Below, one piece after another: positions 12,883 through 27,600 of a DNA stretch of 64,000 bases. The DNA lies in NCBI GenBank assembly GCA_025526915.1, contig JAHLKH010000025.1, positions 1 through 64,000 on the forward strand. Reading direction: 5' to 3'. The notes beneath the pieces were generated by a model that did no database searches, had not been told where the DNA came from, and saw nothing but the letters and a program-made list of their open reading frames with translations. How positions within the stretch are numbered: the stretch's first letter is position 1; each line of letters opens with the position of its first letter. The translations under genes were made by a program, and so were the position numbers. This DNA is from Entophlyctis helioformis. Lineage: Eukaryota; Chytridiomycota; Chytridiomycetes; Chytridiales; Chytriomycetaceae.

Positions 12883-13043
12883 GCTGGCTTTGGCGAACAG
12901 AGGGTTGTGGTTGTTGTCGTCGTGGTCGTCGTGGTCGTGGTTGGGCGAATGCGCTCAACAAGCTCAGCACACGGAAAAGAAAAAAAAATGAAGCGGAAAT
13001 CAACATTTCGACTTGCACAGCTCAACGAATCAACACACGCCGA
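12883..13043. promoter_or_regulatory. Divergent promoter region DBP7 / TRM8
   Basis: The 161 bases between the two start codons hold a GTCGTG/GTTGTG repeat at about 12905-12945 and an A-rich run with AAAAGAAAAAAAA at 12976-12989. The A-rich run could keep the shared promoter free of nucleosomes. I see no TATA box. Confidence 0.35.
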
Positions 13044-14458
<1,415 letters not shown>

Positions 14459-14572
14459 AGTGCAGCAGCCTGCGCTGTCCGACGGATGAGCCGTGGCGTG
14501 GTGGTGAAATGAAAGCCCGCTCATCCATCTCGCAGGGTGGCCCGTGAGCGGCAGATTTTTGATTGTGGTGCA

Positions 14573-16639
14573 CAGATGTTTGCCCATCACAAAGCAGCCT
14601 GCCCACATTCACCGCAATGGCTAGCACACACACCAATCCCACTGGCAGCAGCATCGGCAGCAGAAGCACCGGCAGCAGAAACATCAGCAGAAGCAGCAGC
14701 AGGCGGTTCGAAACGACGGCCCCGCACGGTCGATGCGCTGCTCGCGGAGCTGTGCAGGACACTCGCTCGCCGCACCGGAATTGACTGTCTGGACGACGAC
14801 GTCCAAGCCCGCATCGTCGCCGACGTCGCACGCAGCTCGCTGGCGTCGGAGCGCATGGCCGCCCATGTGCTGCAGATGTCGAGCGACGACCGCATGGCGT
14901 GGGCGGTCGGGCAGCTGTCGGCGGCGCTCACCCGCGCGGGCTACTACGACGATGCCGATGCGCTCGAGGACTACGACCGGCGCATCCAGTTTGGGCTGGT
15001 GAGTCGAGGCGATGACGTGGCGTGGGCGTGGGCGAAGGCGAGGGCGGTGGTGGTGCACTCTGCTGCGTTGCTGGCAAGGCAAAGGGCGATCCGGCCAGTG
15101 GGGCGGGCTGCTCAGGCCGTCTGCGCACTGAAGGGGGCTGCCCTTGCAGCTGGAAGAGCATGGCGGCGCAATGCTTGCCAATGCCCAGTGCTTGCATTGC
15201 TTGCGCTTGCGCTTGTGCGTGCTTGTGCGTGCTTGCGCTTGCGATTTGTGCTTGCGCTGCCAGCATCGCCGTCACCGCGCAATTCTGGGCTGTCGGCGTT
15301 GCCTTGCGATCTGCGTGTCCGTTCAACTGACGCCTGCGATGCCCATGACGTGCAGGACGTGCCGCTGGTTGCCATGAGCTGGTCCGACGACGACCACGAC
15401 GACGACGACCACGTTTCCACACTCACGCCTGCATCTGCCTATGTCAGCACGCCGCCACAGCACAGCGAACCGAGCAGGCATTCAGCAGGTGCAGGCACAG
15501 GTGCTGCAGGCACAGCTGCACAACCTGCAGCAGATGCAGCAGATGCAGCAGCAGGCGCACGATCAACAAGCGCACAACCAACGCGAGCCCCAGCCACAGC
15601 TGGATGATCTGGAACACACACAGCAGCAGCACCGTCTGGACTCGCTCAGTCTCGGCCGTTTGATGCTCACCGACGACGATCTGGACGGCAGCGACTGCGA
15701 CATCAGCAGCGTCACAGAGTTTGGCGTCTGCCTCAACGACGGGTGCGAAGGCGGCGGCAGTGCCGGCAGCAGCGATCGGCGGAGGCGCCAACGCCAGCGT
15801 CGCAGACGACAGATGTGGCAGCAGCAGCAGCAGCAGGCAGTGGTGGCAATGCCCGACTCGCCACGCTGCTCGTCGCCTTCCGAGGATCGCAGCGTGCAGC
15901 CGTCTGCCGACCACTCCAAGCTGCGCTGGGCGGCACGCTATTGTCGCCATCACCATCAGCAGCAGCCACATCACCAGCACCACCATCACTGCAGCCGCAG
16001 TCGCCATCGCTGCAGCCGCCACCGTCGCCGTCCACGCTGCTCCGGCTGTCGCAGTCGCTGCACAGCTGCATCTTTGGTCCGCCGTCCCCATCGGCCGCAT
16101 CCGCGTCCAAGCCGTGCCTGTCGGCCATTTGCAGATTCTGCAAGTCCGTCGCGTCCGTGCTCGACCAACCCGTCGATCCGCAGCCTCCATCCAGCCAACG
16201 CCCTTCCATGCCCGCGCCGCCAACCGGCCCGAGCCGGACAGCCACATCTGCATCTCCAACCACAACGACAACCACAACGACAACCGCATCTCCATCCACA
16301 ACCACATCTGCGCCACCTCCAGCGTCCCAATCACCGACCCATTCGTCGTCGGCATCGTTCACATTGCGCGGACGGTCGCGGAAATCGCGGCCGTCGCTGT
16401 CGCTCGTCATCTGCAGCGGCGAGGCAAGCGACACGGGCCTCATTGGCATGCCTGAGCTGCGGCCGCTGTCTGCGTCCACATCACAGTCACAGTCACAATC
16501 ACAGTCGCAACCTCTTTTGGCGTCCAGCACTTGCCAGTCGCCTGGATCGACGCATGTTGCGCCAGTGTGGAGCCGGCCCATGGCCGTGGCCTCGTCCACT
16601 GCTCGGCCGCGCGTCATGGGCATGCTGCGCTCCTTTTAA
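14573..16639 (+). CDS. Unrecognised low-complexity protein
   Basis: I do not recognise the family. The first exon (to about 14999) contains an ordered helical part with TVDALLAELCRTLARRTG and later YYDDADALEDYDRRIQFGL. It ends at a GTGAGT donor, and the 350-base intron has its acceptor near 15354 (TGCAG). The second part is acidic (DDDHDDDDH), then rich in Gln, Ser and Pro. It contains LHSCIFGPP and AICRFCKSVASVL near 16060-16160, which look like a short cysteine motif, then a Thr run (ACA/ACC repeats at 16255-16310). It ends RVMGMLRSF at 16639. The frame alternates between two phases in the Gln-rich stretch (about 15440-15950), so either a missed intron or indels are present. The start is uncertain. 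An ATG at 14618 lies in another frame. Confidence 0.5.
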
Positions 16640-16643
16640 TAAA
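16638..16643 (+). terminator. Poly(A) signal overlapping a stop codon
   Basis: TTTTAATAAA: the TAA stop (16637-16639) of the unrecognised protein gene is part of the AATAAA hexamer. Confidence 0.5.
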
Positions 16644-16865
16644 CCCTTGGGTGCTGCCTGCTAGTCGCACGCCGTGGTGCACACTGCGCGCTTCGCCTGC
16701 GTCAGTGTCTGCATCTGCGTCTGCCCTTGGAGTCCCCTGCGTCTGCCCCCGCACCGCCCCCCGCACCGCCCTCGCAGCCCGTCCCTTTGACTCTGGCGGT
16801 GCTCCATTGTGTGGCGCGCCGGCCTATTGCCCACCCCTCGCGGCAGGCTCACACCCAAACCCATC

Positions 16866-19181
16866 ATGAGCAGCAGCAGCGGCGCAGAAGACCCTGCCGA
16901 CACACGGCCGACTGGCCCGCCCCGCGCGACCCGCCCGCCGCCCGCGACCCCGGGCTCGGACGCCAGCCTGGCCGGCCTGGGCCTCGGCGCCAGAGCCAGC
17001 TCGAGCGCCGTCAACACCGTCACCTCCGCCATCGAGCGCCAGCTGTCCGTCGCCCGCATGAACGTCGAGGCCGCCATCGCCAACCCGTCGTCGGTCAACT
17101 GGCCGCTGTGGACAGTGTCGCTCATTGCTGCCCAGGCGCTCGTCGTCGGCCTCATGGAGGCGGGCCTCATGTCCGCCGTGCTCAACTTTATCAACGGCGG
17201 CTTCTCGCCCGTCACCTCGGGCTTCTCGTCGCTCGTCGTGCTGTACTTTGGCCTCTTTGTGCTGGCCGTCTTCTTCATGCTCCTCGGCTCCGTCGACGCT
17301 GTGAGTGCACACTGCCGTGCCGTGCCATGTGGTGCCTTGCCATGTGGTGCCGTGCCGTGCTGTGCCTTGCTTCACTGCGCTTCGCTTGGTGCACACCTGC
17401 TCCGCCTTGGCTGAAGCTGACGCTCGCTGCGTGGTGGCCTGCAGTACATGCTGCGGAACTCGATCCAGGTCATTGCCATCGCCGTCTTCCAGCTCGTCAC
17501 CGTCGCCTACTCGATCATCCGTAAGCGACCGGCCCATCCATGGCGTCGTGGCAGATGCACAGCCCATTGTCCAGTCACTGACATGTTCCGCGGCTCCATG
17601 GTGCACACGCCATCGACTGCATGAACACCAATGCAGAGATTATCCACGTCAATGCTTACAAGGCGTGTGTCAACAACTACATCGGCATCACTCGCTCGGG
17701 CAACAACCTCGAGGCACAGTATCGCGACATCTGGCAGCTGGAAAAGTCAGAGTGGTGAGCCGCCCGCCCCTGCCTGCCCGCTGCCCACGCGTACTTGGCT
17801 CTTCTCGTTGCTGACAGCCTGGCCTGCAAACGACAGCCCGTTCCGCACAGTCAACAAGGTCAACGCGACCTCGTTCTTTGTCATTGGCGACCCCACCACA
17901 TCGACGCCAGCCAACATATCCAGGACCATGGAGTCCAACATCGCCAACCTGGACCGTGCACAGTCGCTCTCCGTTGCCATCCTCATCTTCATGGTCCTGT
18001 TTGCAAGTATCGGCGTCTTTGTCGCGCGCAAATCGGCCGAAGTGTACGGCTGGTCCGTGTACTACGCCCAAGGCGCAGACATCCAGAAACGGCGGGTTCT
18101 GCGCCACTACCACACGTTTATTGTGGGTCAATGCTCTGTCTCTGGCTCTTTCTAGATCTTGTGTGTCCAAGCGTCGTGCTGACACGCTCACTCATGCCTC
18201 GGTGCTGCTTGGCAGGTGCTGCTCAAGTTCAATGTGTACTTTGCCATTGGCATTGTGCTCCAGATGATTTCCATCGTCTACTACTCGGCCAAGGTCGAGA
18301 TCGCCATGTTCTCGGCAGGCGCAACCGAGCTCGGCGTGCTTGCAGACGGGCGGCTGGTGTTTGTGCGCACCATCTCTGCCATTGCAGGAGCAACCGTGTT
18401 TCTCACGGGTCTGGGCTACTACGCGTGCGGATACTATGGCGTCAAGCGCGGCAGCAAGCCCCTCATGGCCGGGTTCATGGCGATGATGGTGTTGTACATT
18501 GTCGTTGCGCTGAATGCGCTGTACCAGGCAGTGTATTTCGCGTCGTTCAAAGTCGCGCAGGTCTGGCTGGCGAGTTTCGGTGAGTCGAGCCCATCCATCG
18601 ACTCGGCACAACAGCGGATCTTGGCTGACATGCATGCGTGAACAGCGTTGCTTCAGATTGCACTGTGTGTCGCCACGATAGTCGTGGCAGTCATGTGCAT
18701 CAAGGACTTTGACAAGGGTCTGCCCGAGATGGCGCAAATACTTGGCACGGTCGTGATCGAGGGCCGCATGCCTGCCAAGCCGGCCATGGAGCTCCTGCTC
18801 GAGCAGGACGAGCAGCTGCGTCATCCGCAATGGACGCCGCCGTCGCCGCCGTCGCCGCGACACAGCCAATCCGCACATCCGCATCTGCAGCATTATGCCG
18901 TGGGCCACAGCGCTGGCCAGCAGATGCGGCAGCATGGACACCAGCCATTGGGCGAGCAGCGGCAAGCACACGCACACGCAAATGCACACGCAAATGCACA
19001 TGCACATGCACATGCAAACACACACGCACAGAACCACCAGCAACAAGTGGGCGACGGCAGCGTCTCTGGCGTCGCCAGGAGCAGCGAGCGCGGCGTGGTG
19101 GGTGGCGGATCGCACCAACGGACCGGCAGTGTCAGCAGCGGCGGCTCTGGTGGCGGACGGCCGCGAATGACGCTGGACTGA
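16866..19181 (+). CDS. UPF0658-type Golgi multi-spanning membrane protein, copy A
   Basis: The exons are 16866-17300, 17445-17520, 17637-17754, 17837-18122, 18216-18579 and 18646-19181. All have GT-AG borders and phases that fit. The protein has about seven hydrophobic segments, for example PLWTVSLIAAQALVVGLMEA, LVVLYFGLFVLAVFFMLLG and VAILIFMVLFASIGVFVA. Family marks of the fungal UPF0658 Golgi membrane proteins are a short loop followed by RNSIQVIAIAVFQLVTVAYSI, then VYGWSVYYAQGADIQKR and LLKFNVYFAIGIVLQM. The N-terminus is disordered and Pro-rich. The C-terminus after the last membrane segment is His/Gln-rich, with an imperfect HANAHAHA repeat (18965-19025) encoded by GCACACGCAAAT-like units. 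Biochemical function is unknown for the family. Copy B lies 300 bases downstream on the same strand, with introns at matching places. Confidence 0.65.
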
Positions 19182-19304
19182 TTGCGTGAGATGCGCGCAA
19201 CGCATTGGAACGCAACGCATCGTGCCGCAACTCATCGTGACGTTGTGCACACATCTGCACACATCTGCACGCAAGCATCCTCAAGCCCGGATAAACCACT
19301 GCGG

Positions 19305-19310
19305 AATAAA
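19305..19310 (+). terminator. Poly(A) signal of UPF0658-type copy A
   Basis: AATAAA lies 124 bases after the copy A stop and 180 bases before the copy B start. Confidence 0.45.
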
Positions 19311-19489
19311 GCGCATTTTGCATGTGTTTGAAAGCTGTTTGACGTCCGTTTGAAAGCCGCTTGTACCGAGCGCCACCGAGCGGGCGGGCAGTGGTTGACG
19401 ACAAACAACACAGCCGCACAGGCAGCACCATTTCAGGCAGCAGCTCCCGCAGCAGCAACGTAGCAACACACACACAGAGCAACACCCCC

Positions 19490-21306
19490 ATGACCAAGGC
19501 CACGGCAACGCTGCGAGAGTGGCTCAACAGCCGGCTGGACTGGCCGCTGTGGGCCGTGTCGCTGTCGCTGTTCCAGGCGCTCGTGGTGTCGGTGCTCGAG
19601 GCCGTGCTCATGGCCAAGGTGCTCTACTTCCTGCAGGACGCCTTCTCGCCCGTCACATCGGGCTCGACGCCGTTTGTCGCCGTGTACTTTGCGCTGTTCC
19701 TCATTGCCATCTGGTTCCAGCTGGTGTCGGCCGTCGACGCTGTGAGTCTCTCTGGCTGTCTCACGCTCGCTGCCCCTCCCGCTGTCTCACGCTGCCCCTC
19801 TGGCCGTCTCACGCTCGCTTGCCGCAGTATGTGTTCCGCAACTCCATCCAGGTCATTGCCGTGTTTGTGTTCAACGTCTTCACCGTCGTCTACTCGTTTG
19901 TCCGTGAGTGCGCCTGTGCCTCGCTGTCTCGCCTGTCTCGCCCGTCCCACTCACACTCGCTGCATGCCCATGACTGTCGCCGTCACTGTCGCCGGCAGAG
20001 GTGTTCCAGATCAACAACCTCAAGACCTGCATCAACGACTACGCAGACATCTTCAGCACGCCCTTGTCCCGCACGCCTGCCTTTGCCGTGGCGCTGTATC
20101 CGCAAGTGTGGGCATTGGAGCGGGACCAGTCGAGGCTTTGGTACGCTTGAATGCAATGCCCATCTGCCTGCATGCATCTGTCTGCCTGCATCTGCCTGCA
20201 CGGGCTGACGACTGGGGCTTGCACCGACAGCACATTCACGACCCTCAGACGCCCCTCAAACTCGTCGTCGCTCGAGCCAGTGTCGGCCACATTCCGCCCA
20301 GAAGTCATTGCCGCCAACATCAGCACATACAAGCGCGAGTTTGACACGGCGCTGGGACTCGCATACACCATCATCGCCATCATGGTCTGCTGCAATGTGC
20401 TCTGCGGATACCTGTCGTACAAAACGTTTGGTGTCTACGGCTGGTCCATCTACCAGATCCAAGGTGCCGACATTTCCAAGCGCGGTGAGTCTTGGCGATC
20501 CATCCATCCAATGATATCCATCCAACTGCATCCAATGACATCCACCGATACTGACCCATGGCATGGCATGGCAGAGATCCTCCGTCGCTACCACATCTTC
20601 CTCACGCTCATGAAGACCAATGTGTACTTTGCACTCGGCGTGGTCGGCCAGATGGCCATGTCCATCTACTTTAGCACCAAGGTGCAGATTGTCGAGTACG
20701 ACCCCAAGGGCCAGCTGCACGCAGGGCTGGCCGAGCAGCGCATGCGGCTGTGGATCTACGGGCTGCTCGTCGCGGCCACGTCGCTGTTCTACTTTGTCGT
20801 TGGTTACTTTGGCATGCGCCATGCAAACATGCTGCTCATGTCCGTGTTCCTGCTCATGATGGTCATCTACATGGCCGGACTGTGCTTCTTTGTATACCTT
20901 GCCAACACCAACGTTGAAGAGTACCGCATCACGCGTATTTGGTTGACCATTTTCTGTGAGTTGGCTGTCTGCGTTGCACGGCATGGCATTGGATTGCATG
21001 TCACTGGATCAAATGGTTCGGTGCACTCACACTCGCTAACTCTCTGACTGGCTGACTGGCTGGCGACACTTGAACAGTGGCATTCCAAATCGTTCTCAAC
21101 ATCTCAACGCTTGTCAGTGCCATCTACTCCATGTACGACTTTTCCAACGGACTGGGCGATCTAGGTAAGCATCGCATCGGCTGTCCATCTGCCCATATCC
21201 ACTGTCTCACTCACGCACTTGCACAACAGTCAAGTCCATCACCGTCAAGCGCCAAACGGACACGGCAGACAAGGCACACGAAACCGCGCGCATGATCATC
21301 GACTGA
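19490..21306 (+). CDS. UPF0658-type Golgi multi-spanning membrane protein, copy B
   Basis: This is the tandem paralogue of copy A. The exons are 19490-19741, 19828-19903, 19999-20140, 20231-20484, 20575-20955, 21078-21164 and 21230-21306. The first three introns fall at the same places as in copy A, directly after the SAVDA, YSFV and RLW positions. The shared core has WPLWAVSLSLFQALVVSVLEA, DAFSPVTSG, YVFRNSIQVIAVFVFNVFTV, VYGWSIYQIQGADISKR and LMKTNVYFALGVVGQM. The C-terminus is short (ETARMIID) and lacks the His/Gln tail of copy A, while the N-terminus lacks the Pro-rich leader. The start at 19490 (MTKATATLREWL) is the first ATG of the open frame. Copy A and copy B arose by an old tandem duplication, judging from moderate protein similarity and unrelated introns. 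Confidence 0.65.
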
Positions 21307-21629
21307 CGCGTTGTCGCCCGTCACTGGCATGGCCACTGTAATATTCCCCACCACCGCCGCTGGTTCCTACTGCAGCCTCTGTCACCCCCATCTATCCTTG
21401 TTCTTCATTCCCATCTTTAGTCTATTTTACATCGTGTCCACATCCAAACGCGTGTTTTGGGGTTTATGGGCCAGAGATCCAGCCCGGTTTTATTGTATCA
21501 CGTCTGGCAAATGTCTGATTGAGATGGTTGGATAGGTGGATGGATAGAGGTGACGTTGATGTTGGAGAGCACACGAAAAAAGAGATGATGATGATGAGGA
21601 GGCTGTTGGGACAGCGTCAGATGGCGAGA
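21307..21629. other. Convergent gap between UPF0658-type copy B and the LRR gene
   Basis: No coding signal is seen. A minus-strand AATAAA (TTTTATTG on the plus strand, about 21488-21494) lies 140 bases past the LRR gene stop and is its likely poly(A) signal. A GATGATGATGAG run sits at 21583-21600. Confidence 0.4.
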
Positions 21630-24600
21630 TCAGAAGAGGGCGAGAGGAGCGAGGAGAGCCGCAATGACCGTCACGACCGAAGCAGCCACGGCCGCAGCAC
21701 CGCTGAGGATGGGCTCGCCGTCACCGCCCGGCAGCGGGTGCTTGGTGTAGATCTCGCCGTCGGGCAGGTCGCCAGTGCCGTAGATGGAGATGCCGCCAGA
21801 GGGAGAGGGCGACGGCGACGGGGGAGGCGTGATCGCAGTGCCATACACTGGCGGGACAACGGCAGACGAGGCGGGAGGGGCGGGACCGGCCGAGGTGGCC
21901 ACAGTGCCGGTCGACCTAGTGACAGTAATGACGACAACGGGTGCAGCGGTGGATGCTGGAATGGCTGGAATGGTCGAGCGAGGGATCATGGGAACGGTTG
22001 TGCCGGGAGCGACAGGAGCGGTGGTGGAGCTGGGAACGGCAGGCTCGGCGGTACTGGAAACAACGGGCACAGTGGAACCGGGAACAGCAGGCTCAGTGGA
22101 ACCAGGGATGACGGGCACATCGGTTTGCGGCAGATTCGGTGGCTTGGAACGTGGCTGAGGGGCAATGGATGCAGCAGTGGAAGACGCGCCTGGAGCACTG
22201 GTCTGGCTGTCAGGAACAACCGTCGCAGATGAGGGGTTGACAGGCACATCCGTGACAGCAGCAGTCGTGGTTGATGTGGCCGAAGGAGCGACAGGCTCAT
22301 CAGTCGTGGTGGTTGACGTGGCGGAAGGAGCGACGGGCACATTGGTGGTGGTTGACGTGGCTGAAGGAACAACAGGTGCATCGGTGGTGGTCGATGTTGT
22401 CGATGTGGCCGAGGGAGCGACAGGTGCATCGGTGGTAGTCGACGTGGCGGAGGGAGCGACAGGCTCATCAGTCGTGGTAGTCGTAGCCGCGGTAGTCGTG
22501 GTCGTGGTCGTGGTGGTCGTCGTCGTCAGCACATAACCTGCATCCATAAATGACGCGTCAGCTCAAGTACCCACCTACAGACACACCAGTCCCGCGACTT
22601 ACACTTGGTCTCGATCTGACAGCTGGGTCCAGTCAGATCAGCAGGCAGGCACACGCCGGTGTCGGCACCCTCGCACTTCTCGAGAGTCGCGGAGAAGTTG
22701 GGCAGCGTGCCAGTCAGGTCAGTGTTGTTGTAAAAGTACCTGTTTGTGGATCGAGAGAGGTTAGTGATCATGCTTCGCTGGAGCAGACACGTGCTGATGA
22801 GATGACTTACAGCCTGGAGAGAACAGGGAGCTTGCTCAGGTCGGCAGGCAGTTCGCCAGAAAACCCGTTGGACGACACGTCACTGTGTGTAATGCCAGAG
22901 CCAGAGTCAGCATCCGTGCTTGTGTTGTGATTGTAAACGCATGCACATCCACAAGCTACACGTACAGCATGGTCAGCTTGGGCGCCTTGGCCAGCGATGG
23001 AGGAATGGTTCCATTGAGAGAACGGCCGTTTGAAGCAAAGTCACTGCAGACAGGTAAATGACCACACGTGTGAGACACGTGTGTATCACTGAGCAAGAAA
23101 TGCCATGCGAGTACAGAGCACTTACACATAGGTCAGGTTCGGTTTGTTGGCCCATATGTCTGGAACAGGACCTTGGATGGCGTTGTAGGACAAGTCACTG
23201 TCCATGCACCAGATGTGTGAGCTGAGGACCGCCGCGAGAAAGCAATCCATGCACCCATACTCACAGAGTCTCCAAGGCAGTAAAGATGCTATAGTATGCG
23301 GGCAGGGGGCCAGTAATGATATCGGTGACCGGAGCCTCGTCGCGCTTCTTTGGTCTCTTCTTGCCAGGTCCAGGCTGGCTGTAAAAGGCCAACAGGCATG
23401 TTAGCTTGAAATTAGGGGGATGCGAAGCTTGTGAACAATAAGCGGTAACTCACACAATGGAGACGATGTTGCCGTTAGCGTTGCAAGTGTAGGTGGGAAC
23501 CTTGCAGCAGTACTTTCCACCAAAGGTATCAGGTGCCGCTAATTGAAGGAAGTAACACTCGGTGCCAAATGGAGCGTCATAATAGCCTGTTCAAGAGCAG
23601 ATGATCGGAAAGCATCTTAGCGAAGAGAAGCATGAATAGTGGAAAGAGTTGAACGTACAGGATGAAGTGATGCCGCAGGTGTTCGCAAACGTTTTGTCTT
23701 GGGGAATGCAGAGCTTGTCGCCGGTCGCGGAGCAGGTCGTGACGGAAGCAGGAAGGACAGGGAGAGGGCCATCGAGGTTGCTGTTGCCATCAAGGTTGCT
23801 GTTTTGATGCGATGAGGCGTCGTGACGAGGCGTGCACGTGTCAGCCATCCACAGTCATGGCTTGGAAGGGCAGCGACGTGCAAGGCAATCATCGATCCAC
23901 TCACATCTTGGTGAGCTCAGTCATCTTGTCAAAGAGAGTGGGAGGCAGGGGACCGGTGATCGAGTTGGACGACAGGTCGCTGGTCATGGACGGTCGGGTC
24001 AGTGGAACGATCATCAACGCAAGACAGCCATTATCGACTTACAGCTCAGTCAGCTTGGTGAGACCAGCGAACGACTCGGGGATCTTGCCGGTGAGGCCCT
24101 TGTTGGCCAGAACGCTGGTTGGATGAGCAGCAGCCAAACAGAGCAGCAATGTCAGCAATCATGCCAGACAGCCAACACAGACACAGGCACAGGCGACAAC
24201 GTACAGCTTGGTGACCTTGTCCGTGGTATCGCAGGTGACACCAGCGATCTTGCAGCACACTTCGTCCTTGAAGATGGCAGGGAAAGCCTTCTGCAGAACA
24301 GCACAGTCGCTGCCATCGGGAGCAACATACGGACCTGCAAAAGCAAGCGACGCGCCATGCCGCGTCAGTGGCTGTGCACAGACCGCCAGGCATACAGTCC
24401 ATGGAATCCTTACACTTGGTGGTGATGCCACAGTTGCCGCCAGTCTGGCCAGACGGGAAGCAGAGCTTATCGCCGGTCGCGGAGCAGGTCGTAACGGAAG
24501 CAGGAAGGACAGGGAGAGGGCCATCGAGGTTGCTGTTGCCATCAAGGTTGCTGTTTTGATGCGATGAGGCGTCGTGACGAGGCGTGCACGTGTCAGCCAT

Positions 24601-27600
24601 CCACAGTCATGGCTTGGAAGGGCAGCGACGTGCAAGGCAATCATCGATCCACTCACATCTTGGTGAGCTCAGTCATCTTGTCAAAGAGAGTGGGAGGCAG
24701 GGGACCGGTGATCGAGTTGGACGACAGGTCGCTGGTCATGGACGGTCGGGTCAGTGGAACGATCATCAACGCAAGACAGCCATTATCGACTTACAGCTCA
24801 GTCAGCTTGGTGAGACCAGCGAACGACTCGGGGATCTTGCCGGTGAGGCCCTTGTTGGCCAGAACGCTGGTTGGATGAGCAGCAGCCAAACAGAGCAGCA
24901 ATGTCAGCAATCATGCCAGACAGCCAACACAGACACAGGCACAGGCGACAACGTACAGCTTGGTGACCTTGTCCGTGGTATCGCAGGTGACACCAGCGAT
25001 CTTGCAGCACACTTTGTCCTTGAAGATGGCAGGGAAAGCCTTCTGCAGAACAGCACAGTCGCTGCCATCGGGAGCAACATACGGACCTGCAAAAGCAAGC
25101 GACGCCCCATGTCGTGTGAGTGAGTGTGCACACGCAGTCAAGCACATGATCATCTCAACTCACAGTACTTGGTGATGCTGCAGGTCTGAGCAAGAGTTTG
25201 GTCCTTGGGAAGGCAGACGTTCGATCCAGTTGCGGTGCAAGTCTTCAGGGTGGCAGCAAAGACGGGCAGCTGGCCATCAAGACCCGTGTTTCCGAACGCG
25301 CTTGTGCCCAAAGCAAAGTTGTTTATCGAGTCAGTTGTTCAGCAGCTTTGTGCAAAAGTTGGATGCAACACGACTTACAAAGACTCGAGGGCCGGGAGGG
25401 CGGCAACGGCAGCGGGAATAGAGCCAGACAGACCAGTGTTCTGGCTCACATCACTGTATTGTCGCAAAGAGGAGCAGCGGCGTTAGTACAGGATTTTACC
25501 GCGTGCATACTTTCTATAAACGTACAGCTGCTTGAGGTTCTTGAGGTCGCCAAGTGAGGCAGGGATGGGGCCACTGAAACCACCGTTGGCAAGGTTGAGG
25601 TTGATGAGCGCTGTAGCCTTGCTCAGGGTTTCGGGGATGGCATTGCCAATGGTGGTGCCAGCAAGGTTGCTGTTTGCATGGCGAACGACGGATGGATGCC
25701 TTATGTCAGCAATGCAGTTGAGCGATTCAACAACCATTCGCATGGCACGTACAGCGACTCGAGACTGGTAAGCTTGGGGAAAATGCCATTGTCGATCGCC
25801 GTGAGGGGGTTGCTGGAAAGATCACTTCAAGGGTCCATCAGAGTCAGTGGCTTTGTGCATGGCAATCAAGTGAGCATCGTCAAGGTCGACCACATACAGA
25901 TTCTTGAGGCCGGTGAGATCGCCAAGCTTGGAAGGCACATCGCCGATCAAACCATTCTGAGCAAGGGAGAGGTTCTTGAGCTTTGCAAGTTCGCCGAGGG
26001 CTGCAGGAATCGTTTTGCCGCTCATAGTATTCTCAGCGAGGTTGCTGTTTGCGGTGCATCACACGAGTGCATGGAAAGATGGCGCTGTCAGCATCGTGAT
26101 TGTCATCATCATGCGGCCATCGCGCCGTAGCGCAACACGGGCAACAGACTTACAGCGATTCGAGGAGCGGGAGCTTGTTCAAAACATCCGGCGAGATCTC
26201 CGTGATGCGGTTCTTTGACAGGTCGCTAAAGTGTGGCAGTAGAGTGGTGGTGGCACGATCGGGCGGAGGCAAAGAGCAGGAGAGCGAGCAAATCGTCAGT
26301 TGGAAGAGCACGGACAGCACAACAACAGCGTCACAGGCAGCGAGCTAGGTACATACAGAGCGGTAAGAGTCGTAATGGCGCCGATAGCTGCCGGGATGCC
26401 ATTTTCAAGCGCATTTCCAGCGAGATTGCTGTTGGGATGGCGGGCAGGGCGTTCGATCGTGGGCAATATCAGAATGGCATTCAACTAGTGCCGACATGGC
26501 AATGAAGCATGCATGAAGGTACTTACAGTTCGCGAAGGTCGAAAAGATCCTCGAGGGCACCTTCGGCAATGGTCTGGAAGCCATTTCCCGAGAGATCGCT
26601 TCAGATTCAAAGGTAGGACGAGATAGAGTCAGCGGCTCTTGTGTTCTGCGGCCGAGATCAAAGGCAGCAGCAGATCCAACCAACTCACAGCTTCTGCAGA
26701 CGCGTGAGAGACGCAAGGTATGGAAGCGTATTGCCTTCAACTCTAGCCTTGCCGTCCTTGAGGGTCAGCTCAACAACTCTGCCGTCTGCGTTACAGACGA
26801 GCGTGCCAGGGTTCAGCGAGCAGTAGGAGGCGGTCGAACCCTCCTCAGGCGCGACAATGCCATCTGAAAAGTTGTACCAAACGTATAGACCGTCGTCGCC
26901 TGAACACGCGAGGGTGTGTGGATCAGACCGAAACGGGATGAGATGGGATGGGATGGGATGGTCAGAAGCCGACCGTGGCTGTGAACACCTGCAGAAAGGC
27001 ATGCAAAGGCGACTCACATCGATTGGCTTCCACATCAATGCCGCAGTACAGATATTTTCCATCGGCATTCGGCTTTCCCTTCACATCCAAAGGAATGCAG
27101 AAGCCTCCAGGAGCAAACTCAAGGCCAGCGTTGCAGGCAATATCCTTGTTCACGAATTCGGGCACCGGTCCATAAATTCCAGTAAAAAAGGCAGAGCTAT
27201 AAAAAGAAACAAGGAAAACAATGATCAGGGACGTGAGTTATGAGCCCACGAACATGGCAAGCTCGAAGGCACCAGGCTGATCAATGGCTCACAATGAAGT
27301 CAGCTTTTCAAGCCGGCCGATTTTGGCTGGGAGATAGCCGGTGAGGTCCTGATTGCCAGCAATGTTGACGCTCTCGAGCTTCTTGAGATTGGCAAAGCTT
27401 GCAGGGATTTCGCCCGTGAGCGCGCAAGAGTTGACATCACTTGGTAGGTTGAAGACGATGGTACAAAGTTGGCAAGGAGTCACGAAGATTCGTGTCAGGC
27501 GGGAAGTGTGTGCTGATGGTCACGACGGCTGTGGGCAGAGGAGAGGATACATACAGCTTGACCAGCTTGGACAGGAGGCCAAAGTCCTTGGGAAACGGGT

